Below are positions 30,810 through 42,620 of a stretch of DNA of 60,000 nucleotides, in pieces; position 1 is the first letter of the stretch, and each line of letters opens with the position of its first letter. Source of the DNA: Adiantum capillus-veneris (Eukaryota > Streptophyta > Polypodiopsida > Polypodiales > Pteridaceae); the NCBI GenBank assembly GCA_014529385.2, contig CM043952.1:54518119-54578118 (forward strand), read 5' to 3'. Both the position numbers and the translations under genes were made by a program. The notes under the pieces are model-generated. The model searched no databases. It was not told where the DNA came from and saw nothing but the letters and a program-made list of their open reading frames with translations.

Positions 30810-32117
30810 GTAATTTTAGAGGCGCATAATGGGGATTCTGGAGGACATTTCTCTATTAATATCACTTACAAGAAAATTTTGAAGGCTGGTTTGTGTTGGC
30901 AAACTTTAATAGTTGATGTTAGAAGCTTTTGTAAAACATGTGTTATATGTAAGAGGATGGGTAGACCCACAGTAGCAGACATGACTCCTCTAACTCCAGT
31001 TGAGCCACTGGGAGTGTTTATGAAATGGGGTCTGGATTTTCTAGGTCCATTCAAGAAAATTACTCCAAGGAAGAATAGGTATATATTGATGGCTACTTGC
31101 TATGTCACCAAATGGATGGAACTTAAAGCTCTTCCTGACAACACTGCGAAAATCCACTACTGTGTTCTTATTTGAAAATATCATATGCCATTATGGATGC
31201 CCTGTAGAGATTGTATATGATCAAGGAACACACTTTATAAATGACACTATGGACATTTTAATAGAAATGCTCTCAATAAAGCATTGAAAATCAACACCAT
31301 ATTATCCTCGATGCAATGGGCAAGCAGAGAGCAGTAACAAAACTGTCAAGACCATTCTCACTAAGATTGTGTAGAAAGGAGCCACACCAATAGGATCTGA
31401 AACTCCAGACTTCTCTCTGGGCATATAGAAGAGCCTATAAGGTCACCACTGGACTAACAACATTTAGAATGGTATATGGCACTGAAGCTGTTGTGCCTAT
31501 GGAGTTTGTAATTCCTAGTCTCAGGATGGTAGTGGAGTATGGATTGGATTTTAATTACAATCTGAAACAGAGACTGGAGGAGTTAACACAACTGGATGAG
31601 TTGAGACAGTGCGCTATGCTGGAACAAGAAATTGTTTAGCAAAGAAGGAAACACTGGCATGATCGAAGAATTAAAGTTAGGGAATTTTAGAAAGGAGATT
31701 TGGTTCTGCTCTATCAATCTAAACTGGGTCCTAAGAAACCATATATTAAAGATAGCTTGGGCTGGTCCATATGAAGCCGATTGGGTGTTTTCCAATGGCA
31801 CAGTAAGGCTGAAAGATTTATCTGGGTTATCGCTGCCAGGAGTGTATAATGGGGCCAAAATCAAGCTATATTATTCAGATGGCAAAGAGGCTTTTAAGAA
31901 TAGTGAAATTGGTATTCTCGGAGCTGAAGACCAAGAAAATTCAGAATCAGTTATTTTAAGTCTGTTTCATGTACAACCAATACCAGAGCCAATGAATCTA
32001 TGCCACATCATTTGTGGTGCAGAGGACATGGAGAGTATTAGCCAATGCATGTATGCCACGTCATTTGTGGTGCATAGGACTCTAGGAATGGTAAGTAGTG
32101 GAGCTTTGATGGCATGA
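30810..32117 (+). pseudogene. G2 integrase, broken
   Basis: Zinc-binding region [20 protein letters not shown] and CKTCVICKR, then [11 protein letters not shown] with the first catalytic Asp near 31030, VYDQGTHFIND near 31216 and NGQAESSNKTV near 31317. The C-terminal domain reads YGTEAVVPMEFVIPSLRM, and after stops NGTVRLKDLSGLSLPGVYNG. The last part to 32117 (SVILSLFHVQPIPEP) is not recognised. Confidence 0.85.
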
Positions 32118-32174
32118 ACGCGTATAGCAGTAAGGCGAGTAAGAATTTTTCCTCATAAATCTCCTACGCGACGG

Positions 32175-33518
32175 TTGCTTGCTGTCACACATTCGCCATT
32201 TCCAAGCTCCGAAGCCTCGTCCCCGCAACCACAGACTTCTTCATCAGAAGCAACAGCCGATTGCTATTTGTCTCTACCCGACACACCTGGATACGGATTT
32301 GAATATTCGGGTAAGTCTTCTTCTTCTTCCACAGAGGCATCATCTTCACCTTGTATGGGCCAAAGAAAAACGTCAGAGAAGATACAGGACACTATACAAG
32401 AGACTCAAGCACTTATCACCTCTATCAAAGCCTCCCTACCACTCATTCCCCATAGCAAGATGCAACGGTCTGTGTTTACTGAGCAAGTAGAAGCGTTGTT
32501 ACGACTGTGGGATTTGCATGTGGTTGTGCAAGCCACAAGAATAGAGTTCGACACAGCCATCATTAGGCAGGTTCTTGATTCCTTCAATGTTGATGACTAC
32601 AGTGCTATGGTGTATGGAATGAAAGTGTCAGCAACTCCGGACAATATTGCTTATGCTTTCAAGATGCCAAATGAGCCAAAGCCGGTTGTGGCAATTGCAA
32701 AGCAGATAAGTGCAACTCTGAAGGAAGATGATGCAGCCAAGAAAAAAGGTAAGGCCAGTGCGCAAGGGGTTCTAGTAGTAGGTTTGGACGTTCCCATTGC
32801 TTACCGATTTGTGGCTGAAGCTGTGAGTCTGAAGAATAACCCCACATATGTTTCAAAAAAATTGTTTGCTATGTTACTGGCAAAGAGATTGGATGCCAAG
32901 GCTTCAATCAACCTATGTCAGATTCTGTCTCATAACCTGCTTCAGCAGATCGCCAAGCTAAAGTCTCGGACTGTTTTTAAAGCCTGATACATCTGGCAAT
33001 TTCTCTACTGGGAAACTTCTCCAGATGCTCATCATCAAGTACGGATGGCGTGGAGTCAGAAACCCATCCCAGCGACTAACAATGTTGACTTATCCTCTGA
33101 TAAAGAAAGGTCACACACTCAGTTGGCTTTTCTTGGTCAAAAGAGAAAGGTCACGCAGGAGGAAGCTCGCAGCTCTAAGAGACCAAAAACTACATTGGCC
33201 AAGAGCAGTGCTCTCTTAAAGCAGCTAGAAAGTCAGGTCAAAATTGTGTCTACTGAAAAATCTCCAACAGACCAGACTTCAGCCGGCCAGACAAACCAGC
33301 CTCCAGCAAAGACTACTGTTGGGATTAGCCAACAAACTGAGCAGAGTTCAACAGCCACTAGTGCTAGAAAAGACAAGCCTGACAAGACCAGTGCTCAGCA
33401 GTTGGTAGTCCACACTAATAAGAAAAAAGGTCTGATACCTGCTAGTCCACTTAGTAATTCTACTATCCCTCTCGGTGAAATGGCTTTGGTCTTAACCAAG
33501 AGGGACAAATTACAATAG
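32175..33518 (+). pseudogene. G2 post-pol ORF, part 1, unknown function
   Basis: The frame is open from 32175 (no ATG decides the start) to a TGA at 32985 and continues in the same frame to 33518, about 447 codons in all. The N-terminus is Ser/Pro-rich. A globular part reads FDTAIIRQVLDSFNVDDYSA and KLFAMLLAKRLDAKASINLC, followed by a Lys/Ser/Thr/Gln-rich tail. This is the position of env-like genes in some plant Ty3/gypsy elements, but there is no signal peptide or membrane helix. The globular part loosely recalls the plant transposon-associated domains found in hypothetical proteins near Ty3/gypsy elements; that likeness is only by eye. Confidence 0.5.
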
Positions 33519-33615
33519 CTATAGACTCATCCTCTCAAAGGACAATCAATCTTGCACAAAACTGATTATACCCCACTACCATACAGTTTATGAGCCAGTT
33601 GCCTCTGACCTAGCA

Positions 33616-34328
33616 ATGGTCAATGATGGTTGCTCAATGCTAATCCAGTCATCATGGAATACGATTGTCCATGCCTTGGGACAAATGATGGATGCCTCAG
33701 CCTCCACTGCTAGAGTGACCAAGTTACAACTTGAATTGAGAAGCAGTGAGCAACACGTCGAAAAGTTAAAACAGGATATAGGGGCACAGTCCTTGAGGCA
33801 TAGTGTTCTTGAAAATCATTCAGTCAGGACAATTTAGATGCTGGAAGGTAAGCTGACAAAGATTGAGTTTGAGATGAGGCAGTTGAGAGAAGAAAAGGTA
33901 GAGGCTAAGAGAGTTTCTGACAGATTTGAAACTATGCTAAGGATGAAGAGAGTTGAATTCAACTCATTACTGACCCACACTGTATTGAAAGCCTCTTTAA
34001 CAGAAAGATATATATATATATATATAATAATTTGGCTGATATTTTGAATCCAGAAGGCAATGCCGTCTTCAATATGGATAATTTGAGGGCGCTCATGGAA
34101 ACCATGCAAGGTGATTTGCAGGACAAACTTTTTGAGTATACCAGTGCTTTGGTAAATCAAGCCATGTTGGACTATATTGAGAAGCAGAATGACCTTGATG
34201 AGGATTCTGAGAAAGCAAAAGAGAAGGATGAAGAGGAGGAGGATGAACCGGCAGATAGGCATAATGATGATAATGACTCTCTCGATCTCCACCTCCAGGA
34301 TCTGGTGCTGGTGGATCAACTACCACAG
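33616..34328 (+). pseudogene. G2 post-pol ORF, part 2: coiled-coil-like and acidic segments
   Basis: 33616-34047, interrupted by one TAG at 33835, is rich in Leu/Glu/Lys heptads (KLQLELRSSEQHVEKLKQDI, then TKIEFEMRQLREEKVEAKRV). From about 34032 another frame gives a very acidic end (EKAKEKDEEEEDEPADRH). A (TA)n patch at 34008-34027 sits at the frame change. It is cut by C2 and resumes after 39866. Confidence 0.45.
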
Positions 34329-35089
34329 TGTTAGGAAATAAGACGTAGCTAAATAGATAATTGAGTAGATTACTTAATGGAGAGAGACAGATTTATATAC
34401 ACGAGATTATAGAGTAGAGAGAGAGAGAGAGAGAGAGAGAGTACACATGATATACGTGGTTCACCCAATGTGGGCTACGTCCACGGGAAAGCAGCCACTC
34501 AATGGCTTTAGTACTTTAAAACAAGAAGTAGTTTACAAAGGGATTATACTTTTAATGGAGCTCCCGCCTTGCTTCACTCTCACCACCTCACACTCACCTT
34601 GTTGCATCAACTTCACACTATGAAATGTGTGTAGAAATGGCCTCCTTTTATAGGCCAAAAGGGCTGCCCTCTCTTATGAGAGACAGCCATGTGTAGCCGC
34701 CCTTGTGCGAATAAGTCCAAATCGGACCCTCCAATCCGCCCATGTGTGGCCACCCTTGAGAAGACAAGTCCGCTTTTGAATTCGGCCACCGGACACCGAC
34801 CATTGACTTCCGATCACCGGCCAACCGACCAGTTGTTTTCCGACCACTTTTCGGCCGCCGTCCGACCATAATATTCCGGCGAAAAAGAATATTCTTGCGA
34901 AAAAAAAGTCTCGGGGGCCTCCGTCCCCGAGGCCTTTAAAGTTGCCCCTGATTCTTGTTCGTGAAAATTTTGGTTTCCGGTGAGTGATTTTCCTTCACGC
35001 ACGATGGATTCTCCTCATAATGGGGGCCTTACAAATGTGCGCTTTTACCACAGAAAATTACAAGGGTAAATCAGGCTCCATACTTAACA
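34329..35089 (-). repeat. C2 3' LTR (left copy)
   Basis: On the plus strand it runs TGTTAGGAAATAAG...CTTAACA. It contains a (GA)n tract near 34416-34441 and, near 34903-34945, a GGGGGCCTCCGTCCCCGAGG palindrome-like GC stretch. Confidence 0.93.
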
Positions 35090-35102
35090 ATCTCCCACTT
35101 GA
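35090..35102 (-). other. C2 polypurine tract
   Basis: On the minus strand TCAAGTGGGAGAT directly precedes the 3' LTR. Confidence 0.85.
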
Positions 35103-35149
35103 AGATTGATCTCCAAACCAAACCTGTGACTGCTTTCCATTCTGGCTTC

Positions 35150-37801
35150 TTATCCTTGAATGCCGATCGAAGATGAGCAAAAGCTCAACTTCTCCTTGTT
35201 GACCACCTTTGTAAACATGTCTGCAGGATTTTCACTTGTATGCACCTTTCCTAGCTTTAGTTGTCCCTCTTCCAAAAGAGTGCGTATGAAGTGATATCTC
35301 ACGTCAATGTGCTTTGTCCTTGAATGAAAGGCTGAGTTCTTCGCAAGATGGATAGCGCTTTGGCTATCACTGTACAAGACACAATTGTCTTGTTTGAATC
35401 CAAGCTCTTCTAAGAATCTGTGAAGCCACAAAATTTCTTTGCTTGCCTCTGTCATTGCTACATACTCTGCTTCCGTGGTAGAAAGTGAAACCACTTTCTG
35501 AAGCTTTGAAGCCCAGCTTACTGCTGTGCCTCCAACCGTGAACACATAGCCAGTAGTGCTCCTTCGAGTATCTTTGTCACCTGCCATATCTGCATCAGCA
35601 TACCCTTCTAGAAAAATATCAGTTCCTCCAAAATACAAAGCATTTGTTGTTGTCCCTTTTAGATACCTAAGTATCCACTTCACAGCTTGCTAATGCTCTT
35701 TACCTGGGTTGTCCATGAACCTACTCACAACTCCCACTGCATGTGCAATGTCTGGCCTTGTCCAGACCATAGCATACATTAGAGAACCTACCGCTGCAGC
35801 ATATGGAACTTTAGACATATAGGCTATCTCCTCTTGTGTCTTTGGACACATATCCTTCATTAGTTTAAAATGACCAGCCAAAGGTGTAGAAACTGGTTTT
35901 GCATTTTGCATTGCAAACCTTTCTAGTACCTTCTTGATGTAATCTTCTTGAGATAGCTTTATTGTCTTCTTCGTCCTGTCCCTTGATATTTTCATACCAA
36001 GTATCCTCTTTGCAGCACCTAAATCTTTCATTGAAAAAGATTTGGACAGCTCCTCTTTTAGGTCTTTGATGTCCTGCATGTTAGAACTTGCAATCAACAT
36101 GTCATCAACATACAACATTAGGATGATGAATTTCCCATCTCCCAAATTCTACGTGTAGACGCAGTGATCCGAGTTGCATCTTGTGAATCCATGATCCAAC
36201 ATCCATCGATCAAACTTCAAGTACCATTGTCTTGATGCTTGCTTTAAACCATACAAGCTCTTCTTTAATCTGCAAACCATTTTCTCCTTACCTTTTACTT
36301 CATACCCCTTTGGTTGAAGCATGTAGATTTCCTCCTCTAAGTCACCGTGAGGGAATGCCATATTTACATCCATTTGCTCGAGATTTAGATCATGAGCAGC
36401 CACAAGGCTTAAGACAAGCCTAATTGAGTTCATTTTTACAACAGGAGAAAATATTTCATTGAAGTCAATACCTTTCTTTTGAGAAAAACCTTTTACCACA
36501 AGCCTAGACTTGTACCTTTTCTTCCCACCTTCTTCTTCCTTTAGCTTGTACACCCATTTGTTTTGAAGTACCCGCTTACCTATAGGCAACTCAACCAACT
36601 CCCATGTTTGGTTGCGATGTAGTGAGTCCAGCTCCACTTGCATGCTCTTCGTCCATTCTTCTTTGGATTCATGTTGCATAGCTTCTTCATATGATTCCGG
36701 CTCTCCAGAATCTGAGATCAAGAGATGGTTGAAGGAAGGAACAAATCTTTCTGGAGGTCTACTTGCTCTTGTAGATCTTCGGGGAATAGGTTGAGGCTCC
36801 TCATTTGGTTGACGTTGTTGCACATTGTCACCGTTTGCAGTCCTTGAGTCTTCACCGTCCTCAAGCTCCATGTACTCATCACCTGTTTCTTTTGTTTGTT
36901 TTCTTTCCAAGTAATCTTTGTACATATTTTGTTCGTTAAAAATTACATCCCTACTCCTTAAGATTTTACCATCTTCAGGATTCCATAGGCGATACCCAAA
37001 GTCTCCTTCTCCATAGCCAATGAAGAAACACTTTTTGGACTTTGCATCTAGCTTTGATCTTAGGCTTCTATCTATGTGCATGAAAGCCTCACACCCAAAC
37101 ACTTTGAGAAATGCATAATTCACCGGTTTACATGTCCATGCCTCTTATGGAACTCCCCCATCCAATGCCGTTGAGGGTGAACGATTGATTAAGTACATAG
37201 ACGTACTTACAGCTTCCGCCCAAAGCTCAAGCGGTAGGCCTGCATGTAGCCGCATGCTTCGTGCTCGTTCCATGATTGTCCTGTTCATCCTTTCCGAAAT
37301 CCCATTTTGTTGAGGTGTCCTTGGGGTTGTCCTTTGCCTCCGAATGCCATTGCTAGCACAAAAGCTTTCAAAAGCTTGGCTGCAATATTCGCCTCCATTG
37401 TCGGATCTGAGGCATTTAACCTTGGTACCTGTTTCATTCTCCACAAAGGCTTTCCACCTTTGAAATATGGAAAATACATCGGATTTATTCTTCATGACAT
37501 AAACCCATGTTTTTCTAGTCGCATCGTCTATGAATGTTACATAGTACAATGAGCCACCAAGTGATGGTGTACTTGCAGGACCCCAAACATCAGAATGAAC
37601 CAACTCAAGTTTTTTATTTTTTCTTTCATTTCCTGATTTTTGAAATTTTACCCTTTTTTGTTTACCATAAACACAATCTTCACAGAACTCTAAGTCCACT
37701 TCTTTCAAACCTTGTAGAAGCTTCTTTGTTTGAAGGATTTGCATTCCTTTGGCACTCATATGCCCAAGTCGGTAATGCCAACTTCTGTAGTTGCTGCACA
37801 A
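35150..37801 (-). pseudogene. C2 integrase, RT and RNase H, one frame with three stops
   Basis: Reading from 37801: WHYRLGHMSAKGM, CEDCVYGKQKR, integrase core VHSDVWGPA, LRSDNGGEYCS, NGISERMNR, then KVFGCEAFMHI. RT: NKWVYKLKEEEGGKKRYKSR, LEQMDVNMAFPHGDLEEEIY, LYGLKQASRQW and YVDD in LYVDDMLIAS. RNase H: YADADMAGDKDTRRSTTGYV, STTEAEYVAM and DSQSAIHLAKN to PADMFTK. In-frame stops are TAA at 37145-37147, TAG at 36149-36151 and TAG at 35690-35692. The last replaces the usual Trp of GKEHW and fits a G-to-A (deamination-type) change. Otherwise the frame is whole. Confidence 0.93.
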
Positions 37802-39018
37802 GCTGAAGGTTGCGTGCTAACAGTACACAAGTAAAGTGTACCGACTTTTTCAGCCTTGGCAACCACCAAAGATCCCTTTGAGATCTTCCACCGTTTGTTT
37901 CCAAATGCAATGTTGTGACCTTCATCATCCAATTGTCCTATAGAGATCAAATTTTTGCGAAGAGAAGGAACATGCCTAACATCTTTAAGCTTCCATTCAT
38001 TTTCGTTAGCAGTTTTGATAGAAAGTGTACCTTTGGCGACAATCTCACAAGCTTCATCATCTCCCAAGTATACATACCCAAAATTACCTTTGGTGTAGTC
38101 TTGGAAATGTTGCTTGTGTGGTGTCGCATGGAATGAAGCCCCGGAATCTACTATCCAGGAATTAGACACACTGTCTAATGAGAGAATTAGAGCATCTTGC
38201 TCTACTTTACCTGCCACATTGGCCTCCGATGTTGGCTTGTTGTCTTGAGACTCTGTCTCCTTCTTCTTCTTGGACCAGCAATCCTTCTTGACGTGGCCCT
38301 TCTTGCCGCAGTTCCAACATTCAAGAACTGACTTTGTGCGTGACTTGCTCCGCCTTGAGCGATCACGACCCTTTTGGTTTTTGAACCTCTCCTTAAGCCT
38401 TCCTCTTGTTTCCACTGATAGTGCAGCACTTGATGATTCTCCTATGCTTCTCCTTCGCATTTCCTCGCTTAGGAGAACACCCACAACATCATCAAACTTA
38501 AGAGTATTTGTGCCAGAGATAGAATTACTTACAGCCATCACAAGGCTGTCCCAACTATCCGGTAGAGATGATAGTATAAGGAGAGCTCGCACTCCGTCAT
38601 CGAAATTGATTTTCACTGATCGAAGTTGACTTATGTTTGTGTTAAAATCATTTAGGTGTTCTGCAACTGAACCATTCTCTGCCATCTTTAGATTGAACAA
38701 GCGCTTCATAAGAAAGACCTTATTGGATGCCGATGGTTTCTCGTAGAAGTCGTCAAGTGACTTCATCAAGTCCTCCGTGGTCTTCATCTCCGAAACATTG
38801 AAGGCCACCGTTGACGTCAAGCTTAACCGGATTGTTCCCAGTGCCTTTCGATCAAGGACAATCCATGCTTCATCTGCCATTGTTGCGGGCTTCCTCGCAA
38901 GACCGCCTAGTGGCAAATAGAGGTCCTTCTGGTAGAGATAGTCTTCAATCTGCATCTTCCAATGTTGGTAGTTTTTGCCATTGAACTTCTCAATCTTGAG
39001 CTTCCCTTCCTCCGCCAT
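37756..39018 (-). pseudogene. C2 gag and protease
   Basis: The ATG at 39016-39018 gives MAEEGKLKIEKFNGKNYQHW, the standard Copia gag start, with a UBN2-type middle (NDFNTNISQLRSVKINFDDG). A CX2CX4HX4C knuckle, CWNCGKKGHVKKDC, lies near 38320, and the protease motif SWIVDSGASFHATPH near 38150. The frame continues into the pre-integrase region and is lost by a one-base shift at about 37790, where the pol frame (NYRSWHYRLGHM) takes over. Confidence 0.92.
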
Positions 39019-39077
39019 AAATCCCACTCAATTCAAGGAATCCTTTCCTTGAGATAATTTAGCTACGAGCAAACCTT

Positions 39078-39089
39078 GCTCTGATACCA
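39078..39089 (-). other. C2 primer binding site
   Basis: GCTCTGATACCA on the plus strand is the complement of TGGTATCAGAGC, two bases from the right LTR. Confidence 0.92.
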
Positions 39090-39091
39090 GT

Positions 39092-39175
39092 TGTTAGGAA
39101 ATAAGACGTAGCTAAATAGATAATTGAGTAGATTACTTAATGGAGAGAGACAGATTTATATACACGAGATTATAG

Positions 39176-39220
<45 letters not shown>

Positions 39221-39861
39221 TACACATGATATACGTGGTTCACCCAATGTGGGCTACGTCCACGGGAAAGCAGCCACTCAATGGCTTTAGTACTTCAAAA
39301 CAAGAAGTAGTTTACAAAGGGATTATACCCTTAATGGAGCTCCCGCCTTGCTTCACTCTCACCACCTCACACTCACCTTGTTGCATCAACTTCACACTAT
39401 GAAATGTGTGTAGAAATGGCCTCCTTTTATAGGCCAAAAGGGCTGCCCTCTCTTATGAGAGACAGCCATGTGTAGCCGCCCTTGTGCGAATAAGTCCAAA
39501 TCGGACCCTCCAATCCGCCCATGTGTGGCCGCCCTTGAGAAGACAAGTCCGCTTTTGAATTCGGCCACCGGCCATTGACTTCTGACCACCGGCCAACCGA
39601 TCGGTTGTTTTCCGACCACTTTTCGGCCGCCGTCCGACCATAATATTCCGGCGAAAAAGAATATTCTGGCGAAAAAAAAGTCTCGGGGGCCTCCGCCCCC
39701 GAGGCCTTTAAAGTTGCCCCTGATTCTTGTCCGTGAAAATTTTGGTTTCCGGTGAGTGATTTTCTTTCACGCACGATGGCTTCTCCTCATAGTGGGGGCC
39801 TTACAAATGTGCGCTTTTACCACAGAAAATTACAAGGGTAAATCAGGCTCCATACTTAACA
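39092..39861 (-). repeat. C2 5' LTR (right copy)
   Basis: It runs TGTTAGGAAATAAG...CTTAACA on the plus strand, with a longer (GA)n tract (39179-39219) than the left copy. The TSD CACAG follows. Confidence 0.93.
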
Positions 39862-39866
39862 CACAG

Positions 39867-41130
39867 GGGGCAGTCAGCCCAACACGGAGCAGCCAGACCA
39901 GTATAAGGATCAGCAGTCGAGAGATCAAGGGGCTAAAAATCAGCAAACATGCAACATTGAAGACTCCCTAATACACCAGTTTCACATCACTGTGCAGATG
40001 TAAAAGGGAAAGCTAAAGTTGTGACTGAAACTCTAAAAGGTGATGAGCAACATTCATTACAGCTCATCACACTGAACAAAAGGCTAAGACATCAGCAAGC
40101 TCCTATAACTAGGATGTATTTGGAGGATGATGTTCTTCTTTCTGATTTGGAACGTTTTCAGAGGCCATATGTCGGCGCCAGAGAAATGGTCCAGCATTGG
40201 AAATCAGCCGCTTTCTATGATAAGGAGGTGTGCCAACTGCCTGAGCATCCTAGCAGAATTCAGTTGGTAGAGAGAGTACCTCAATGGCACTAACCTCTAA
40301 TGATAAGCTGGTCAATGCACACTGGCAGCAGTAGTCTACTACAGACTGTCATTCCTTAGCCATTAAATTAGAGCTCATGCTTGGGAATAGGCCCACATAT
40401 AAATGTATGAATGAGGTCAGAAATCAAATGAAAGAAGTCCTACTGCAAATGCAAATTTCCAGAGGAGTTCTAGACCAGAGGGTACAAGCTATTATTGAAG
40501 ATCAAGATTCCAGCAGTAAGGGACCACAAACTCACATGACAGTAGGAACACAGGCAACTGCTCTCCGAAGATTGTTCCAGCTGGTCAGAGTCACCAGGAA
40601 GATGATGCAACAAGAGAATCAGATTGTTCTAAATTTTTTAGAATTTGTACCTGATTCCCCAATTCTCCTGTATGCCTTGCCTGCTCGGGAGATTGAGCTG
40701 CCTAGCCTTGTATCCTCAACATCTGGAACCAGTGGATTGGGTCACATATTATAACATCACTGGTGGTCTTCAAGATTGGTATGAGCGAGCCACTGTAGAA
40801 TGGAAAATTTGGCAAACGCTGATCAATGATGCTCTCCAATTAAATGATGTCTCAGAGCTGCAAGCAGAAATGCAGAGGATCAAGCTCTGTATGGGACAAT
40901 GGAAAATCCAGCTCAAAGGTCTTACCAAGATCACAAATCAGCTACTTCAACTCACTGTGGAGTCCTCTAAAATTCGTGAAAAGGATATTATGGCTAAACC
41001 AGGTTTGGGGCCACAGTACAGAGAAATGGCTGAGATACTCTTTGAAGCTAGGATTAAAACAAATCAACCTCTCCCAGAAGGATGGATCCACACATCTTCA
41101 CATTGTCATAAATTGGCCCGATGCGTCTGA
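39867..41130 (+). pseudogene. G2 post-pol ORF, part 3
   Basis: Three overlapping frames carry coding-like sequence: 40021-40293 (LITLNKRLRHQQAPITRMYL), 40377-40754 (VRNQMKEVLLQMQISRGVLD) and 40645-41130 (GLQDWYERATVEWKIWQTLI, SELQAEMQRIKLCMGQWKIQ). The composition is amphipathic and coiled-coil-like, as in part 2. I do not recognise the family. Confidence 0.45.
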
Positions 41131-41696
41131 CAAAGGGTAGACATACGCTGTATGATGCCGACACCAAAACATATAATCCTCTCGCACCTTTTGAATTGGA
41201 AATGTCCATAGCAAGGCAGGATCAGCTTGAGCAGGAGGCCATTTATTGACTTATCCAGAAGGACAATGCTGGCATTGGAACTTTTGAAGCACCAACACAA
41301 AAGAAGGGCAAGAGGAAGCGGGTTCAGTGGAAGTATACTAGGTAGTTCCATCTCAGAATCAGACGGTGGATTTTCCCAGCGAGGTGCTGGAATTTCTTTG
41401 GCTGGACACCCTTGGAATTACAATTATATGGGTGTCAAGCACTCAACAAGCATGAAATATGGCATAAAGCTAGCAATACCAGTAGAGCTAGTAGCTTCAG
41501 AGTGGTACTATCATGAGAAACATTGGCCAACACAGGAGGAACATCGGCCGACTCACCAACAGACAAATGGTTTAGGGTTTAGGGTTTGGCACTCAACCAG
41601 AAACCCAGACGGGCTCCTCAACACCATTTCAGAATCAAGTGGTGGATTTTTCAAAATTTTTGGAGTTATACGAAAATTCAAGAAAGGAGGGAAGGA
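41131..41696 (+). other. G2 3' untranslated region and polypurine tract
   Basis: No gene is seen. A short telomere-like TTTAGGG repeat lies at 41573-41591. AAGAAAGGAGGGAAGGA at 41680-41696 is the purine tract directly before the 3' LTR. Confidence 0.65.
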
Positions 41697-42202
41697 TGTA
41701 GAAGGCGAAGACGGCTCCAGCTGGCGGAAACTATCTCCTGGAAGACGGCCAGTGGATTGCTCACACAGCAATAATTACCACGGCAGTTATAATAACTTCT
41801 AGAGGCTATAAATAGGACCCATTACATGGTAATCGGGCTGCTTGTCTTTTGGTTTCTTATTTCTTAGTTCTCTTTGTTTTAGCCTCCTAAACAGTTCTCC
41901 TGAGCTACAATCTCTTCGCTTGTAATTCCACTTTGTAATCATAACTACTGTAGTCAATTGAGCTTCAGTTTGTTATACCTTGTACTGGTTATTCATAAAC
42001 TATGAGTCTAAATCTGAAACTATAAACACGTTTCCAATCATCCAGTCTATTTCTCATTCCAGAATACGATTTCAGTTCAATTAACTATTTCAGTCTAGTT
42101 TTCACCTTCTATCCCAGTTTTTATGACTGAACTGACGACTTACCAATAGCTGTAAATTCTAACACTGGAATCAACTATTTGAAGAGATCAACTCCAATTC
42201 CA
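41697..42202 (+). repeat. G2 3' LTR
   Basis: It runs TGTAGAAGGCGAAG...CCAATTCCA, homologous to 25615-26121, and is followed by TSD AAAGA. The TATA box TATAAATAG is conserved near 41807. Confidence 0.93.
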
Positions 42203-42207
42203 AAAGA

Positions 42208-42580
42208 TGTTATGCTTTGTTTCAAATTCTTAAGCCTATCAACGAATCAACTTACAAGTTAAGGTTACCTAGAACTTGGCTTATTCATAATGCCTTTCAC
42301 GTGAGCCTTTTGAAACCTTATAAAGGTGAGCCACCCAAAGAACGAGTAATTGAAGAACCAACCGAGTTTGAAGGTCAAGAAGAGATATTGTAGCCAGGGA
42401 GCATTCTATGACATGAAGAGAAGGTTTTAGAAGTGGTAAGACTATCTAACAATGTCTTGTCAAATTTAAGAACTATCCTTTTGAAGATGCAAGGAGGATA
42501 TCCAGCTAAAGGAAAGCGAAAATCTTGTAAACGCTTACAATGACTCTTTTCAAAGGCAAAAGAAAGGTATGAACATGTAA
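42208..42580 (+). pseudogene. Chromovirus relic R2, integrase C-terminus and chromodomain
   Basis: It continues from 25614: CYALFQILKPINESTYKLRL, TWLIHNAFHVSLLKPYKGEP, then EFEGQEEIL and, after frame changes, HEEKVL and LVKFKNYPFEDARR. The last is the core of a chromodomain, which marks the relic as a chromovirus. It is broken by stops. Confidence 0.8.
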
Positions 42581-42620
42581 GTTTATAAATAATTTTGTCT
42601 TGTTTTGACTCTAAGATTTT

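Larger units (their letters stand above)
34329..39861 (-). mobile_element. C2: nearly intact Ty1/Copia element on the minus strand, nested in G2
   Basis: It is 5.5 kb long with LTRs at 34329-35089 and 39092-39861, TSD CACAG (34324-34328, 39862-39866), tRNA-Met primer site next to the right LTR and a polypurine tract next to the left one, proving minus orientation. Coding is one gag-pro frame plus one pol frame, with one frameshift and three in-frame stops. LTRs differ at about 2 percent plus GA-tract length, making it clearly younger than its host G2. Confidence 0.95.
25615..42202 (+). mobile_element. G2: old Ty3/gypsy element carrying nested Copia C2 and a long post-pol coding region
   Basis: LTRs lie at 25615-26121 and 41697-42202 with perfect TSD AAAGA (25610-25614, 42203-42207). 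It spans 16.6 kb, about 11 kb without C2. The order gag (three zinc knuckles), protease, RT, RNase H, integrase is Ty3/gypsy, without a chromodomain. LTRs differ at roughly 8 percent and coding is broken at many places. After the integrase there is about 4 kb of coding-like sequence of unknown nature. It shares with G1 the DGGAG protease form and the integrase C-terminal wording PMEFVIPSLRM (PWEFVIPSLRV in G1), so the two are probably related. Confidence 0.94.
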
